DNA of 64,000 nt from positions 1,448,408 to 1,512,407 of the forward strand of contig NZ_CP010777.1 in NCBI RefSeq assembly GCF_001078055.1, read 5' to 3'. Below the pieces are notes generated by a model. It was given only the letters and a program-made list of their open reading frames with translations. It searched no databases and had not been told where the DNA came from. The translations under genes were made by a program, and so were the position numbers. Below, one piece after another: positions 36,570 to 44,721 of this stretch (positions are counted from its first letter, which is position 1; every line of letters starts with the position of its first letter). The DNA comes from Rufibacter radiotolerans. GTDB lineage: Bacteria; Bacteroidota; Bacteroidia; Cytophagales; Hymenobacteraceae.

Positions 36570-36944
36570 ATGCGGAAAGTACTATTAACCGGCCAAGGGA
36601 TATACTACGCTTTCACGGGCATCTGGCCGCTGCTGCACATGCCCAGTTTTTTGGCGGTGACGGGCCCCAAGAAAGAAGTCTGGCTGGTGGTAACGGTAGG
36701 CCTTCTGGTACTGGCCATTGGGGCGGCCCTGTTAACGGCGGCCTTGCACAAAAGGGCGGAAAGAAGCCCGGAGGTGTTGGGCTTCTTTAGCGCCGTGGGC
36801 TTAGGGGCCATTGATGTGCGTTATGCCCTCAACGACGTCATTCTGGATGTGTACCTCTTAGATGCCGCGGTGGAGTTTCTAATGGCCCTGGCCTGGGTGT
36901 GGGTTTTCTTTAAAACCGACCGAAGTATCTACCGCTGGCCATAA
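36570..36944 (+). CDS. Small integral membrane protein (124 aa)
   Basis: Four hydrophobic helices are visible (about 8-30, 39-60, 70-88 and 95-115) with short loops. No signal cleavage site or known motif was recognised beyond FTGIWPLLHMPSFLAVTGPKK near the start, which recurs in similar conserved hypothetical proteins. It is divergent from DUF2147 and lies just upstream of the ncRNA promoter. The function is unknown. Confidence 0.8.
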   Translation: MRKVLLTGQGIYYAFTGIWPLLHMPSFLAVTGPKKEVWLVVTVGLLVLAIGAALLTAALHKRAERSPEVLGFFSAVGLGAIDVRYALNDVILDVYLLDAAVEFLMALAWVWVFFKTDRSIYRWP

Positions 36945-36961
36945 AAAAAATCATAAAACCT

Positions 36962-36991
36962 TTTGAACTATCCTTCCGTCTTTTATCTTTA
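36962..36991 (+). promoter_or_regulatory. Promoter of the structured ncRNA
   Basis: TTTG at 36962-36965 and TATCTTTA at 36984-36991 are 18 bases apart, close to the Bacteroidota consensus. A start about 5-7 bases downstream would coincide with the 5' strand of the closing helix of the RNA. Confidence 0.6.
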
Positions 36992-36995
36992 TCAA

Positions 36996-37290
36996 ACGGA
37001 AGCGAGTGCTCCGGGCCCTTCTCCTCCGCCATAAGTTATTTGGCAAACGGGTAGTCGGGTTTATGTCGGACTTAAAGAAAGGAGGTAAAAGTGTCTAATC
37101 CCAGTAAAAATGTATTAAGCCTAGCTCATGTGTCAACCGTTAACCGTGTTGAAGCTTGCTAACTAGACTTTGTCTACTGGCGAATCCGGCATGAGGTAGC
37201 CCATGCGACTGAGGGGCAGTTCTCTTTCGTGTCGCTTGATACCATTTCAAAGGATTCCGTACCCGGCTACTGCAGTGGCCGGGTATTTTT
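36996..37290 (+). ncRNA. Probable structured noncoding RNA (about 265 nt plus terminator)
   Basis: No reading frame of note crosses this region, but it has a promoter, long-range pairing and a terminator. The 5' end ACGGAAGCGA pairs with TTCCGT (37255-37260) and TCGC (37232-37235), closing the molecule. Local hairpins include TAGAC-TTT-GTCTA, GCATG-AGGTAGCC-CATGC and ACTG-AGGGG-CAGT. A 10-bp terminator stem (ACCCGGCTAC/GTGGCCGGGT, loop TGCA) with ATTTTT ends it at about 37290. I do not recognise RNase P, tmRNA, SRP RNA or a known riboswitch. A divergent 6S RNA is possible but it is longer than usual. It is followed by the NlpC/P60 gene on the other strand, so it is not a leader. Confidence 0.65.
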
Positions 37291-37370
37291 CTGCCCTTTT
37301 TTTTCCGAAGACCTAAAGCAGCTTTCCAGATGGAGGATGTTGGATAAGCCTTCCTTCTACTAAGTCAAGA

Positions 37371-37434
37371 AAACCGCCCCGCCCGTTTTGGGCCTGATTT
37401 TCTGAAAACAGGCCCAAAACGGGCGGGGCGGTTT
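37371..37434. repeat. Palindromic repeat, copy 12 (extended to 64 bp)
   Basis: The longest copy. The core CGTTTTGGGCCTG...CAGGCCCAAAACG is flanked by symmetric GC-rich AAACCGCCCCGCC/GGCGGGGCGGTTT, with one extra A near the centre. It lies beyond the NlpC gene stop (minus) and could terminate it. Confidence 0.95.
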
Positions 37435-37488
37435 ACTGGCTAATTGGCCCAGGCTAGGTCTCCCTTACCCCCAGTTCAAGGCTTTCTT

Positions 37489-38091
37489 CTATTTGATCAC
37501 CCGGCGCACATCCAGGAAACGTTTCTGGTAAAGGGTACCCTCTACCTCGCTTACCTTTACGCCACCGTTTGAGGAGGAGTGCACAAACTTCACGGCCTTG
37601 GGCGGGTTGGTGATGACAATGCCCACGTGGCCTGGCGTGCGGTCTTCCAGGTTGGTGCCCGTGAAAATGAGCAGGTCGCCTTTTCTGGCCTGTTGCAGGG
37701 GCACGCTTTCGCCAATCTTAGACTGTAGGGTAGAGCCATGCGGCAGGTCCATCCTGAATCTGCTATACACGTAGGTGATAAAGCCTGAGCAGTCAAACCC
37801 TTCCTCGGTTGCGCCGCCATACACATATTCGGTACCAAAACGTTGCAGCGCGAAGGCCACCAAACTGTCAGAGGTGTTGGTGTAATTTCCTTCCAGTACA
37901 TCCAGGTCAGGGGCGCCTTTGCCGTTGGCTGAAATGCTAGCGGCGGCGGTGTCATTATGGAAAGCTTTGTCGCGGCCGTCCTGGCTGGTTCTTTTCACGG
38001 CGGGGCCCAAGGGGTCATCCTCCCCAAAAAAGGCTTTATAGACGAGTATCAACAAGAGCAGGGCCCCAAAAATGATCCAAATTTTCTTCAT
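37489..38091 (-). CDS. NlpC/P60 family peptidase
   Basis: 200 aa. An N-terminal membrane anchor or uncleaved signal (about 4-22, IWIIFGALLLLILVYKAFF) and a linker of about 50 residues precede an NlpC/P60 domain (about 78-200). The catalytic Cys is in EGFDCSGFITYVYSRF, the His in TPGHVGIVI, and the third residue lies in FVHSSSNGG. Family members cut peptide stems of peptidoglycan. It is expected to face the periplasm and act in cell-wall turnover. Confidence 0.94.
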   Translation of the reverse strand: MKKIWIIFGALLLLILVYKAFFGEDDPLGPAVKRTSQDGRDKAFHNDTAAASISANGKGAPDLDVLEGNYTNTSDSLVAFALQRFGTEYVYGGATEEGFDCSGFITYVYSRFRMDLPHGSTLQSKIGESVPLQQARKGDLLIFTGTNLEDRTPGHVGIVITNPPKAVKFVHSSSNGGVKVSEVEGTLYQKRFLDVRRVIK

Positions 38092-38215
38092 GGTACTTCT
38101 TTCTTAGGCATACGTTCAACCTACGGCCCGTGGTTGCTAAAAGGGGCTAAATCCTTGGATTCACCCCTTTTTAGCCGTATTATTCGGTTTTAATTTCTGT
38201 AATCCTACCTTCCCT

Positions 38216-40012
38216 ATGCAAAAAATAATCCATTCCTGGGCGTTCGCTATCTTAATGCTCCTGGTGGTTTCCTCCTCCGCCATGGCTGCGCCCGCCATCA
38301 CGTACCGCCTTTCTATGCCTGAGCCGCATACCCACTATTTTGAGGTAGAGATGCGCCTGGCTGGTTTCAAAGGCAAGAACCTGGACCTGACCATGCCCGT
38401 TTGGGCGCCGGGCTCTTACTTGATCAGGGAATTCCCTAAAAACGTGGAGGCCTTTGAAGCCCAGGCCGGCGGCAAAAAAGTGACTTCCTCCAAAATAGAC
38501 AAGAACACCTGGCGCGTGGCCTCCGGCGGAAAGGACGTGACTGTCACCTACAAGGTATATGCCTATGAACTGACCGTGCGCACCAGCTTTATAGACGCCA
38601 GCCACGGCTACCTGAACGGCACCAGCGTGTTCATGTACCCCGAAGGCCACAAAGAACTTCCTTCTACCTTAACCGTGGTTCCGTTCAAAGGTTGGAGCAG
38701 GGTTTCCACGGGTTTGCCGTTGGTGGCTGGCCAGCCTTTCACGTACCGCGCTGAGAACTATGATGTCCTGGCCGATTCGCCTATTGAGATTGGCAACCAG
38801 GAGATCCTCACCTTTGAAAGCAACGGGGTAAAGCATGATGTGGCCATGTACGGCGACGCCAACTATGACCCCAAGCGCCTGACCGCCGATATGAAGCGGG
38901 TGACCGAGGAAGCCGCCAAAGTTTTTGGCGAGTTGCCGGTAAAGTATTACCTGTTCATTGTCCATAACCTGGCCGCCGGCGGGGGCGGTCTTGAGCACCT
39001 GAACTCCACCACTCTGGGGGCCACTCGGACCGCCTACGGCACCGAGCGCGGCTATACCGGTTTTCTGAACCTGGTGGCCCATGAGTATTTCCACCTCTGG
39101 AACGTGAAGCGCCTGCGGCCTAAGAACCTGGGTCCTTTTGACTACAACCAGGAGAACTATTCCAACATGCTGTGGGTGTCTGAGGGCTTCACGTCTTACT
39201 ACGCAGACCTGATCACCCGTCGCGCCGGCATAGTCTCTGAGCGGGAACACCTGGATAAGATTGCCAGCGGCATTACCAGTGTGGAAAACACCCCTGGTAA
39301 CAAAGTGGTGTCTGCCGCGGAGTCCAGCTTCAATACCTGGATAAAGCAATACCGCCCAGATGAGAACTCCTACAACACCCACCTGTCTTACTACAGCAAA
39401 GGCGCGGTTCTGGGCATGCTCCTGGACCTGGAGATCCTGAAAGCCACCAACGGTACCAAAACCCTGGATGATGCCATGAAGGCCCTGTATGACCAGTATT
39501 ATAAAAAACTGGACCGCGGCTACACTGACCAGGAGTTCCAGAAAGGCATTGAGAAATTCACGGGCCGTTCCATGGATGATTTCTTCAGGAAATACGTGTA
39601 TGGCTATGAGACCCCGGACTACAACGCGTACCTGGCTACCGTGGGCATCACCCTTACAGACGTGAACAAAAACCAGAACGTGCCTTTGCTGGGGGCGGCC
39701 ATCTCCACTACCACTGGTAAGCCCGTGGTGACCATTGTTACCCGTAACGGAAGCGCCTGGCAGGCCGGCCTGAACGTGAACGATGAGATCATTGCCATGA
39801 ATGGCTACCGCGTCTCAGATGACATTAACAAATCCATACCGGCTTATGAAGTTGGGGATGTGGTTGAGCTGGTGATCAGCAGAGGAGGCCAGGTGATGGT
39901 CATTCCGGTAAAATTGCTGAAAGACCAGACCCTGAAATACCGCGCAGAGAAAGTGGCCTCGCCTACAGAAGCCCAGAAGAAAGCCTACGAAAAGTGGATC
40001 TCCAGCAAATAA
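38216..40012 (+). CDS. M61 family peptidase with PDZ domain
   Basis: 598 aa. A signal peptide (about 1-24, ending AMAA) is followed by an N-terminal beta domain and the M61 catalytic domain with zinc motif HEYFHLW (His289, Glu290, His293). NMLWVSEGFTSYYADL contains the third ligand Glu. A C-terminal PDZ domain spans about 485-575 (VVTIVTRNGSAWQAGLNVNDEI). Relatives are glycyl aminopeptidases. The location is periplasmic or exported; no T9SS domain is present. It is divergent from the NlpC gene. Confidence 0.94.
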   Translation: MQKIIHSWAFAILMLLVVSSSAMAAPAITYRLSMPEPHTHYFEVEMRLAGFKGKNLDLTMPVWAPGSYLIREFPKNVEAFEAQAGGKKVTSSKIDKNTWRVASGGKDVTVTYKVYAYELTVRTSFIDASHGYLNGTSVFMYPEGHKELPSTLTVVPFKGWSRVSTGLPLVAGQPFTYRAENYDVLADSPIEIGNQEILTFESNGVKHDVAMYGDANYDPKRLTADMKRVTEEAAKVFGELPVKYYLFIVHNLAAGGGGLEHLNSTTLGATRTAYGTERGYTGFLNLVAHEYFHLWNVKRLRPKNLGPFDYNQENYSNMLWVSEGFTSYYADLITRRAGIVSEREHLDKIASGITSVENTPGNKVVSAAESSFNTWIKQYRPDENSYNTHLSYYSKGAVLGMLLDLEILKATNGTKTLDDAMKALYDQYYKKLDRGYTDQEFQKGIEKFTGRSMDDFFRKYVYGYETPDYNAYLATVGITLTDVNKNQNVPLLGAAISTTTGKPVVTIVTRNGSAWQAGLNVNDEIIAMNGYRVSDDINKSIPAYEVGDVVELVISRGGQVMVIPVKLLKDQTLKYRAEKVASPTEAQKKAYEKWISSK

Positions 40013-40051
40013 CGTTTTGAGCCTGTTTTCCTGAAAACACCCCTAAAACAG
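40013..40051. repeat. Palindromic repeat, copy 13 (mixed arms)
   Basis: The left arm CGTTTTGAGCCTGTTTTC matches copy 5. The right arm GAAAACACCCCTAAAACAG matches a different subtype. It begins right after the M61 stop codon. Confidence 0.85.
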
Positions 40052-40060
40052 CTTATCAAA

Positions 40061-40096
40061 CAAAAAGACCTCCTGAACAGGAGGCCTTTTTGTTTT
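40061..40096 (+). terminator. Terminator of the M61 gene
   Basis: CAAAAAGACCTCCTG / CAGGAGGCCTTTTTG with one internal mismatch, followed by TTTTTG. Confidence 0.88.
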
Positions 40097-40188
40097 TGCG
40101 GGATGAGGGAGGTATCCTTGTTTAAAGACCAGCAGGCTGGATAGAAACGGGCTGTGCCCTTTCGTTTTAAATGGGGGAAACCGTGGTG

Positions 40189-40226
40189 CGTTTTGAGGCT
40201 ATTTTTCGTAAAACAGCCTCAAAATG
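40189..40226. repeat. Palindromic repeat, copy 14
   Basis: A 38-bp copy, CGTTTTGAGGCTATTTTTCG with AAAACAGCCTCAAAATG. Arm pairing is nearly complete (GAGGCT/AGCCTC) with a changed centre. Confidence 0.88.
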
Positions 40227-40254
40227 GCTCAGTTTTCCTTTAACTAAAATAAAA

Positions 40255-40289
40255 AGAGATACTTCCGGAGAAGTGCCAGAAGTATCTCT
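40255..40289 (-). terminator. Hairpin after kup
   Basis: AGAGATACTTC / GAAGTATCTCT with a 13-base loop. On the minus strand a T-rich stretch follows. It lies 23 bases beyond the kup stop. Confidence 0.65.
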
Positions 40290-40311
40290 GAATTAATAGG
40301 TTAAAACAAGT

Positions 40312-42258
40312 CTACACTATTCGTTTCATCTCTAGCTGGCGGGCGGGTTTAATGATGAGCGGTACCTTTTCTATTTTCACGGAGCTGGTATCCAGGCCGA
40401 ACCATTTGCCTTCTGAGGTGGTGAATTCCTTGATGTAGAAGTAAGACTTCATGATGGTGTTCTCCCAGAAAGGCAGGTCGTTCTCGTAGCTTAGGAATTT
40501 CTCCAGCACCACAAACCGGAAGTCACCGATCACGTTCTGCTTGCTCAGGGAGCTATAGCGGCTAGTGATGTCCACTTCGCCATTCTGCACCAGGTCTTCC
40601 ACTACTTTCCGGAAAAAAAGGTTGATGCGCTGTTCCACCCTGAATCCTAACCTAAAGTCAATACGCACCACATCCCGCTCGGCCAGCACGTTCACCTTGT
40701 ACTCCATAGTGTAAGGCTCATCCATGGTATTCACGTGAATAAACCAGTAGATATCGGCTCGCTTAGGCCTTTTCTGGAAGATGGAGTAGATGATCTTTGA
40801 CTCTATCTCAGAAGTGCGCTCGGCACTGGTCATGAACACCAAGTGGGTGGTGTATTTCGGGATGGACTCGTCTTCGCTCAGTTCGCGCAGGGCCGGCACA
40901 TATTCCTTGATGGGTACGTATTCTGTCAGGCGTTTCTTAATGTAATAAGCCTTGAGCCAGATGTACATCACCGAGATCAGCAGCGTACCAATCACTAGGG
41001 TTACCCAACCCCCGTGCGGGAATTTGATGAGGTTGGCCGCCAGAAAAGAACCCTCAATGGCCAGATACACGGCCAGGAAAAGCCCAATCCAGATTTTGGC
41101 CACCCGTTTGGTGAGCAGGTAATAGCTGAGCAGGGTGGTGGTCATTAACATGGTCACCGTAATGGCCAGGCCGTAGGCGGCTTCCATGTTAGCCGACTCT
41201 TTGAAGTAGAGCACCACGCCCACGCAACCCAGTAGGAGCAGCCGGTTAATGCTGGGCACGTAGATCTGGCCCTTCACGTTGGTAGGGTAGATCAGGCGTA
41301 CCTTCGGCCACATGTTCAGCCTGATGGCCTCGCCAATTAAGGTGAAGGAACCAGTGATGAGGGCCTGGCTGGCTATAACGGCGGCAATGGTGGCAATGGC
41401 AATCCCGAATATGAGGAACCAGTCAGGCATGATTCCATAGAAAGGGTTGGTGGTGTCCAGGGAGGTCAGGTTTTTGCCCTCATACTGCATCAGCCAGGCG
41501 CCCTGCCCAAAGTAGTTCAGCAATAGGCAGCTCTTCACAAAAGCCCAGCTGATCCTGATGTTGCCTTTGCCGCAGTGCCCCAGGTCTGAATACAGGGCCT
41601 CGGCCCCGGTGGTGCACAGGAAAACGGCGCCCAACAGCCAGAAGCCGCCCGGGTAGTTCACCAGCAGGTCATAGGCGAAGTAAGGGTTTAGGGACTTCAA
41701 GATCTCGGGGTGCTCCATTACGGAGAGGATGCCCAGAAAGGCCAGCATGCTAAACCAGATCAACATGACCGGTCCAAAGGCCTTGCCCACAATTTGGGTC
41801 CCGAAGCTCTGCATCAGGAAAATAAGCGCCAGAATGCCTATGACAATGGGCACCGTGGGAATTTCTGGATAGATGATCTTGAGCCCTTCAATGGCTGAGG
41901 AAACCGAAATGGGGGGCGTGATGATACCGTCGGCCAGCAAGGCGCTTCCACCCACCATGGCCGGAATGGTCAACCACTTGGCATGCCGGCGCACCAAGGC
42001 AAAAAGCGAGAAGATGCCGCCCTCGCCCTTGTTATCGGCCCGCAGGGTTAGGATCACATACTTGATGGTGGTTTGCAGGGTAAGCGTCCAGACTACGCAG
42101 GAAATTCCGCCGTATACAAGAGTAGCGTTAATGGGGGTGGCCCCAATGATCGCCTTCATTACATACAGAGGAGAAGTGCCTATATCACCGTAAATGATGC
42201 CAAGGGCAATAAGTAAACCGGCTCCCGAGATGCGGTGAGCATGGCTGGTGTTGTTCAT
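40312..42258 (-). CDS. kup: Low-affinity potassium transport protein Kup
   Basis: A 648-aa K+/H+ symporter of the KUP/HAK/KT family. The start LIALGIIYGDIGTSPLYVMKAI carries the signature GDIGTSPLY. About 12 transmembrane helices occupy residues 10-450, with a cytoplasmic C-terminal domain after that (about 455-648, starting KKRLTEYVPI). I chose ATG at 42258 (MNNTSHAHR). Length fits. It is transcribed alone, with a 380-base gene-free region upstream. Confidence 0.96.
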   Translation of the reverse strand: MNNTSHAHRISGAGLLIALGIIYGDIGTSPLYVMKAIIGATPINATLVYGGISCVVWTLTLQTTIKYVILTLRADNKGEGGIFSLFALVRRHAKWLTIPAMVGGSALLADGIITPPISVSSAIEGLKIIYPEIPTVPIVIGILALIFLMQSFGTQIVGKAFGPVMLIWFSMLAFLGILSVMEHPEILKSLNPYFAYDLLVNYPGGFWLLGAVFLCTTGAEALYSDLGHCGKGNIRISWAFVKSCLLLNYFGQGAWLMQYEGKNLTSLDTTNPFYGIMPDWFLIFGIAIATIAAVIASQALITGSFTLIGEAIRLNMWPKVRLIYPTNVKGQIYVPSINRLLLLGCVGVVLYFKESANMEAAYGLAITVTMLMTTTLLSYYLLTKRVAKIWIGLFLAVYLAIEGSFLAANLIKFPHGGWVTLVIGTLLISVMYIWLKAYYIKKRLTEYVPIKEYVPALRELSEDESIPKYTTHLVFMTSAERTSEIESKIIYSIFQKRPKRADIYWFIHVNTMDEPYTMEYKVNVLAERDVVRIDFRLGFRVEQRINLFFRKVVEDLVQNGEVDITSRYSSLSKQNVIGDFRFVVLEKFLSYENDLPFWENTIMKSYFYIKEFTTSEGKWFGLDTSSVKIEKVPLIIKPARQLEMKRIV

Positions 42259-42610
42259 TTTGAAAAATAAAAAGATTCTACCCGCCAGGGTCAACCAGTT
42301 TTTCTGTGTAAAGGCTCCAAAGGAACCCACTTATTCAGGAAAACCGAAGCCTGTAGGCGAAGCGTCAAAAATACAAGGTATATGTTTGATTATAGATATA
42401 GGAAGTAACCTTTTTTAAGGACTCGGCTTTTTCATAAACCAATACCAAGATTCAGGTATTTACTCATGTTTTTGGAAAGGATTTTTTATAAGTTTTCTTT
42501 TTTAGGCCTTTATTATCACTAGTACTAAGTATTGGTTATGGCGCACAGAAACAGTAATTTAGATGCCTTGATGTGATGAAAACTTAACTAGCTTGTTATA
42601 TAAATTTTAG
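42259..42610. other. Gene-free region between kup and the STAS-like gene
   Basis: A divergent regulatory region of about 350 bases, AT-rich in its right half. I see no gene, no palindrome copy and no clear kup -7 box. The -7 box of the right-hand gene begins at 42611. Confidence 0.5.
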
Positions 42611-42618
42611 TATATTTG
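42611..42618 (+). promoter_or_regulatory. -7 box of the STAS-like gene
   Basis: TATATTTG fully matches TAnnTTTG, 20 bases before the ATG at 42639. A TTG at 42593 is too close for a standard -33 element. Confidence 0.55.
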
Positions 42619-42638
42619 ACAAGTGATTTAACAGCGAT

Positions 42639-43058
42639 ATGAGCTCTTCTGAGAATGATTTCTGTAAAGTGTCTTTAGACAATTCAAGGCAGGTGGCTAC
42701 CTTGTTTTGGAAAAGAGAGGTAAAACTCCTTGAGTTTCAGGACGGGTGCCGACAGCTGGCTTCTTTGTTCATCAACCACAACATAAGCCGGTGTTTGATT
42801 GAATCTACTAACAGGGGTAGCTTGTCTATGGAAGCCGAGGATTGGCTAAACACGCTACGCTCCAGTGTGGCCCTGCAGGCCAACCATCTGCAGGTAGCCC
42901 TGGTCATGTCTGATGAGCGGTACCAAAACCTGATCTATGATTACTCTTTAAGCCACACGCAGCCGCTGGACTTGCCTATCCATTTCAATTATTTTACCTG
43001 CATTGAGGATGCCATGGACTGGCTCCTACATGAACAGCCTTCCCAGGCAACGGCGTAA
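42639..43058 (+). CDS. STAS/SpoIIAA-like protein of unknown function
   Basis: 139 aa, cytoplasmic. It has alternating strands and helices: KVSLDNSRQVATLFWKR, FQDGCRQLASLFINHNISRCLIES, LQVALVMSDERYQ and the end CIEDAMDWLLHE. This pattern resembles the SpoIIAA/STAS-like domain in Bacteroidota conserved hypotheticals, but no catalytic or phosphorylation motif is certain. It has its own promoter, and the 440 bases after it have no gene. Confidence 0.72.
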   Translation: MSSSENDFCKVSLDNSRQVATLFWKREVKLLEFQDGCRQLASLFINHNISRCLIESTNRGSLSMEAEDWLNTLRSSVALQANHLQVALVMSDERYQNLIYDYSLSHTQPLDLPIHFNYFTCIEDAMDWLLHEQPSQATA

Positions 43059-43232
43059 CCACCTCTTTTAACTTTCCTTTTTATTCCTTTCCTGCTTTCA
43101 GAAACCCGTTTAAAAGCTTAATTATCATTAATAAGCGCGAGCCTCATTGGCGATATCGTCCGCTGGTGTCTGCACGCAAGTTTGGTTTTGGCTTTAACCT
43201 CTTTTCCTTCTTTTCAATCTTTTCCTTCTCTC

Positions 43233-43321
43233 TGTCATCCTGTAAGGATCTCGGTAGCGACCGGTAAAGACATGGATAACACGCTACTGCTCTTCGCCCA
43301 CAAGGTCCTTTCAGGATGACA
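43233..43321. repeat. Inverted-repeat element of 89 bp (MITE/REP-like)
   Basis: The ends TGTCATCCTGTAAGGATCT and AGGTCCTTTCAGGATGACA are near-perfect reverse complements. The inside is unrelated to them. The right end recurs at 62971 with two changes. The surrounding gene-free stretch 43059-43437 holds nothing else I can name. Confidence 0.75.
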
Positions 43322-43437
43322 AAAGAAAATTAAGGAGCCTTTGAGGACAAAAGAAAAAGAAGGCTTCGAAGTACTCAGGTTGCCTGCGGACGCTCATTGA
43401 GGCTTGCTCCATTCCAGAGCCTTAGAATTGCCTTTAC

Positions 43438-43476
43438 AAAAAGAGCGCGTGCCTGGTACAGGCACGCGCTCTTTTT
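43438..43476. terminator. Terminator of the FKBP gene
   Basis: A perfect 18-bp stem (left AAAAAGAGCGCGTGCCTG) with loop GTA and T-rich tails on both sides, 20 bases from the FKBP stop. Confidence 0.92.
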
Positions 43477-43496
43477 AAATTAAAGCTGGCTTTATA

Positions 43497-44120
43497 TTAG
43501 TTGTTGACAGAGATAAGCTCTACGTCAAAAATAAGGGCGGCATTGGGTCCAATATCCGCTCCGGCGCCACGGGGACCGTAGGCCAGGTTACTTGGGATGA
43601 ACAGGCGCCATTTGTCGCCTTCTTTCATAAGTTGCAAGGCTTCCGTCCAGCCGGCAATTACCCCATTTACCGGGAAAGTGGCCGGCTCGCCGCGCTCATA
43701 CGAAGAGTCAAACACGGTTCCGTCAATAAGGGTGCCGTGGTAGTGGGTGGTCACGTGGGAGGTCTTGGTAGGTGTTTTACCCGAGCCGCTTTCCAACACT
43801 TCATATTGCAAGCCGCTAGGCAGGGTTTTAACGCCTTCCTTAGCTTTGTTGCTTTCTAAGAAGGCCTCGCCCTCTTTTTTGTTTTGCTCACCACTAACCC
43901 CGGCAGAGGCCTGCTGTTTCTCCTGCATCTGCATCTGCAACTGCATCATAACCGACTGAATCTCGTCCTGGTCCAGTTTGGAAGGTGAGCCTTTCAAGGC
44001 TTCGGTCAGGCCAAATAATAGAGCCTGGGGCTCAATTTCAATTCCTTGTTTGGCGAAGTTGGCAGCCATATCTCTACCAATAATGTAGCTGATCTTCTGT
44101 GTGAGGTCTTTTAATTCCAT
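43497..44120 (-). CDS. FKBP-type peptidyl-prolyl cis-trans isomerase
   Basis: 207 aa without a signal peptide, so cytoplasmic. An N-terminal helical dimerisation part (about 1-85, including the Gln-rich MMQLQMQMQEKQQ) precedes the FKBP domain (about 100-205). That domain is marked by VTTHYHGTLIDGTVFDSSYERGEP, VIAGWTEALQLMKEGDKWRLFIPSNLAYG and the end ALIFDVELISV. It is similar in layout to Mip/FkpA, which are usually exported; here the leader is absent. It catalyses proline isomerisation during folding. Confidence 0.94.
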   Translation of the reverse strand: MELKDLTQKISYIIGRDMAANFAKQGIEIEPQALLFGLTEALKGSPSKLDQDEIQSVMMQLQMQMQEKQQASAGVSGEQNKKEGEAFLESNKAKEGVKTLPSGLQYEVLESGSGKTPTKTSHVTTHYHGTLIDGTVFDSSYERGEPATFPVNGVIAGWTEALQLMKEGDKWRLFIPSNLAYGPRGAGADIGPNAALIFDVELISVNN

Positions 44121-44172
44121 AGTTTAATATTTTGCTAAAGGTACGGTTTCTATTTGGAAAGGTATAAAAGTA

Positions 44173-44209
44173 AACAGGAGGCCTTCCGTTAGGAGGGCCT
44201 CCTGCTGTT
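44173..44209 (-). terminator. Terminator of the 42-aa membrane protein gene
   Basis: On the minus strand AGGAGGCC ... GGCCTCCT forms a stem with a 12-base loop, followed by GTTTACTTTTATA. It starts 16 bases after the small gene's stop. Confidence 0.7.
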
Positions 44210-44224
44210 ATATAAAAAGGGAGG

Positions 44225-44353
44225 TTACAGGTAAATCACCGGTTCTTCATCAGATAAATCTAAGGAGATTTTCTCCTCAAAGAACCACTTTGAAACCAGG
44301 AAATAGAGCACCCCAATGGCAAAAATAGAAGAGATAGTAGAGATGGTTTTCAT
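44225..44353 (-). CDS. Small membrane protein of 42 aa
   Basis: The frame from ATG at 44353 to TAA at 44225 reads MKTISTISSIFAIGVLYFLV, then SKWFFEEKISLDLSDEEPVI and YL. One transmembrane helix (about 5-20) is followed by an aromatic/charged membrane edge and an acidic C-terminus. A hairpin terminator lies just downstream. Such short proteins often assist larger membrane complexes, but no partner is visible here. I call it a gene because of the protein-like pattern (hydrophobic helix, Trp/Lys edge) and the terminator; no promoter was found. Confidence 0.6.
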   Translation of the reverse strand: MKTISTISSIFAIGVLYFLVSKWFFEEKISLDLSDEEPVIYL

Positions 44354-44658
44354 GGCTTTCTGCTTTAATGGTTTTATACTATAAACGAAAATCATATGAC
44401 TAGGTTTATAAGCTTGGGCAATGGTCTAGATGTATAAGTGGTTTAAATTTTAAGTATAAGTAGTTGTCTTAAAAGTGCTTGAGGCGGTTATTGAAAGTAG
44501 TTGTGAAGGTAAGACTTTGTGAATTTAACTTTTCCCTTTGGTACCCTTGATCTCAACCCCCTCCTTATTTAATCCCCTAGCACCATGCGTACAAGGCATA
44601 GGATGCGAGATCGCTTTTGAAGAAAAAGTGAAAACCGCTAAAGTTTGCTACTGCCATT
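44354..44658. other. Gene-free stretch
   Basis: About 300 bases, AT-rich, between the small membrane gene and the icmF terminator. I see no gene, repeat copy or clear promoter in it. Confidence 0.5.
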
Positions 44659-44694
44659 AAAAAAGGGAGCCGGTAACTACCGGCTCCCTTTTTT
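44659..44694. terminator. Terminator of icmF
   Basis: AAGGGAGCCGG / CCGGCTCCCTT with loop TAACTA, flanked by A6 and T6. It lies 27 bases past the icmF stop (minus). Confidence 0.92.
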
Positions 44695-44721
44695 CATTCC
44701 AAAGACTCAGAACTCACTAGA

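Noticed and set aside
36996..37290. Riboswitch or 5' leader for a downstream gene
   Set aside because: The next gene on the plus strand starts only at 38216, beyond a terminator, and the adjacent gene is on the minus strand.
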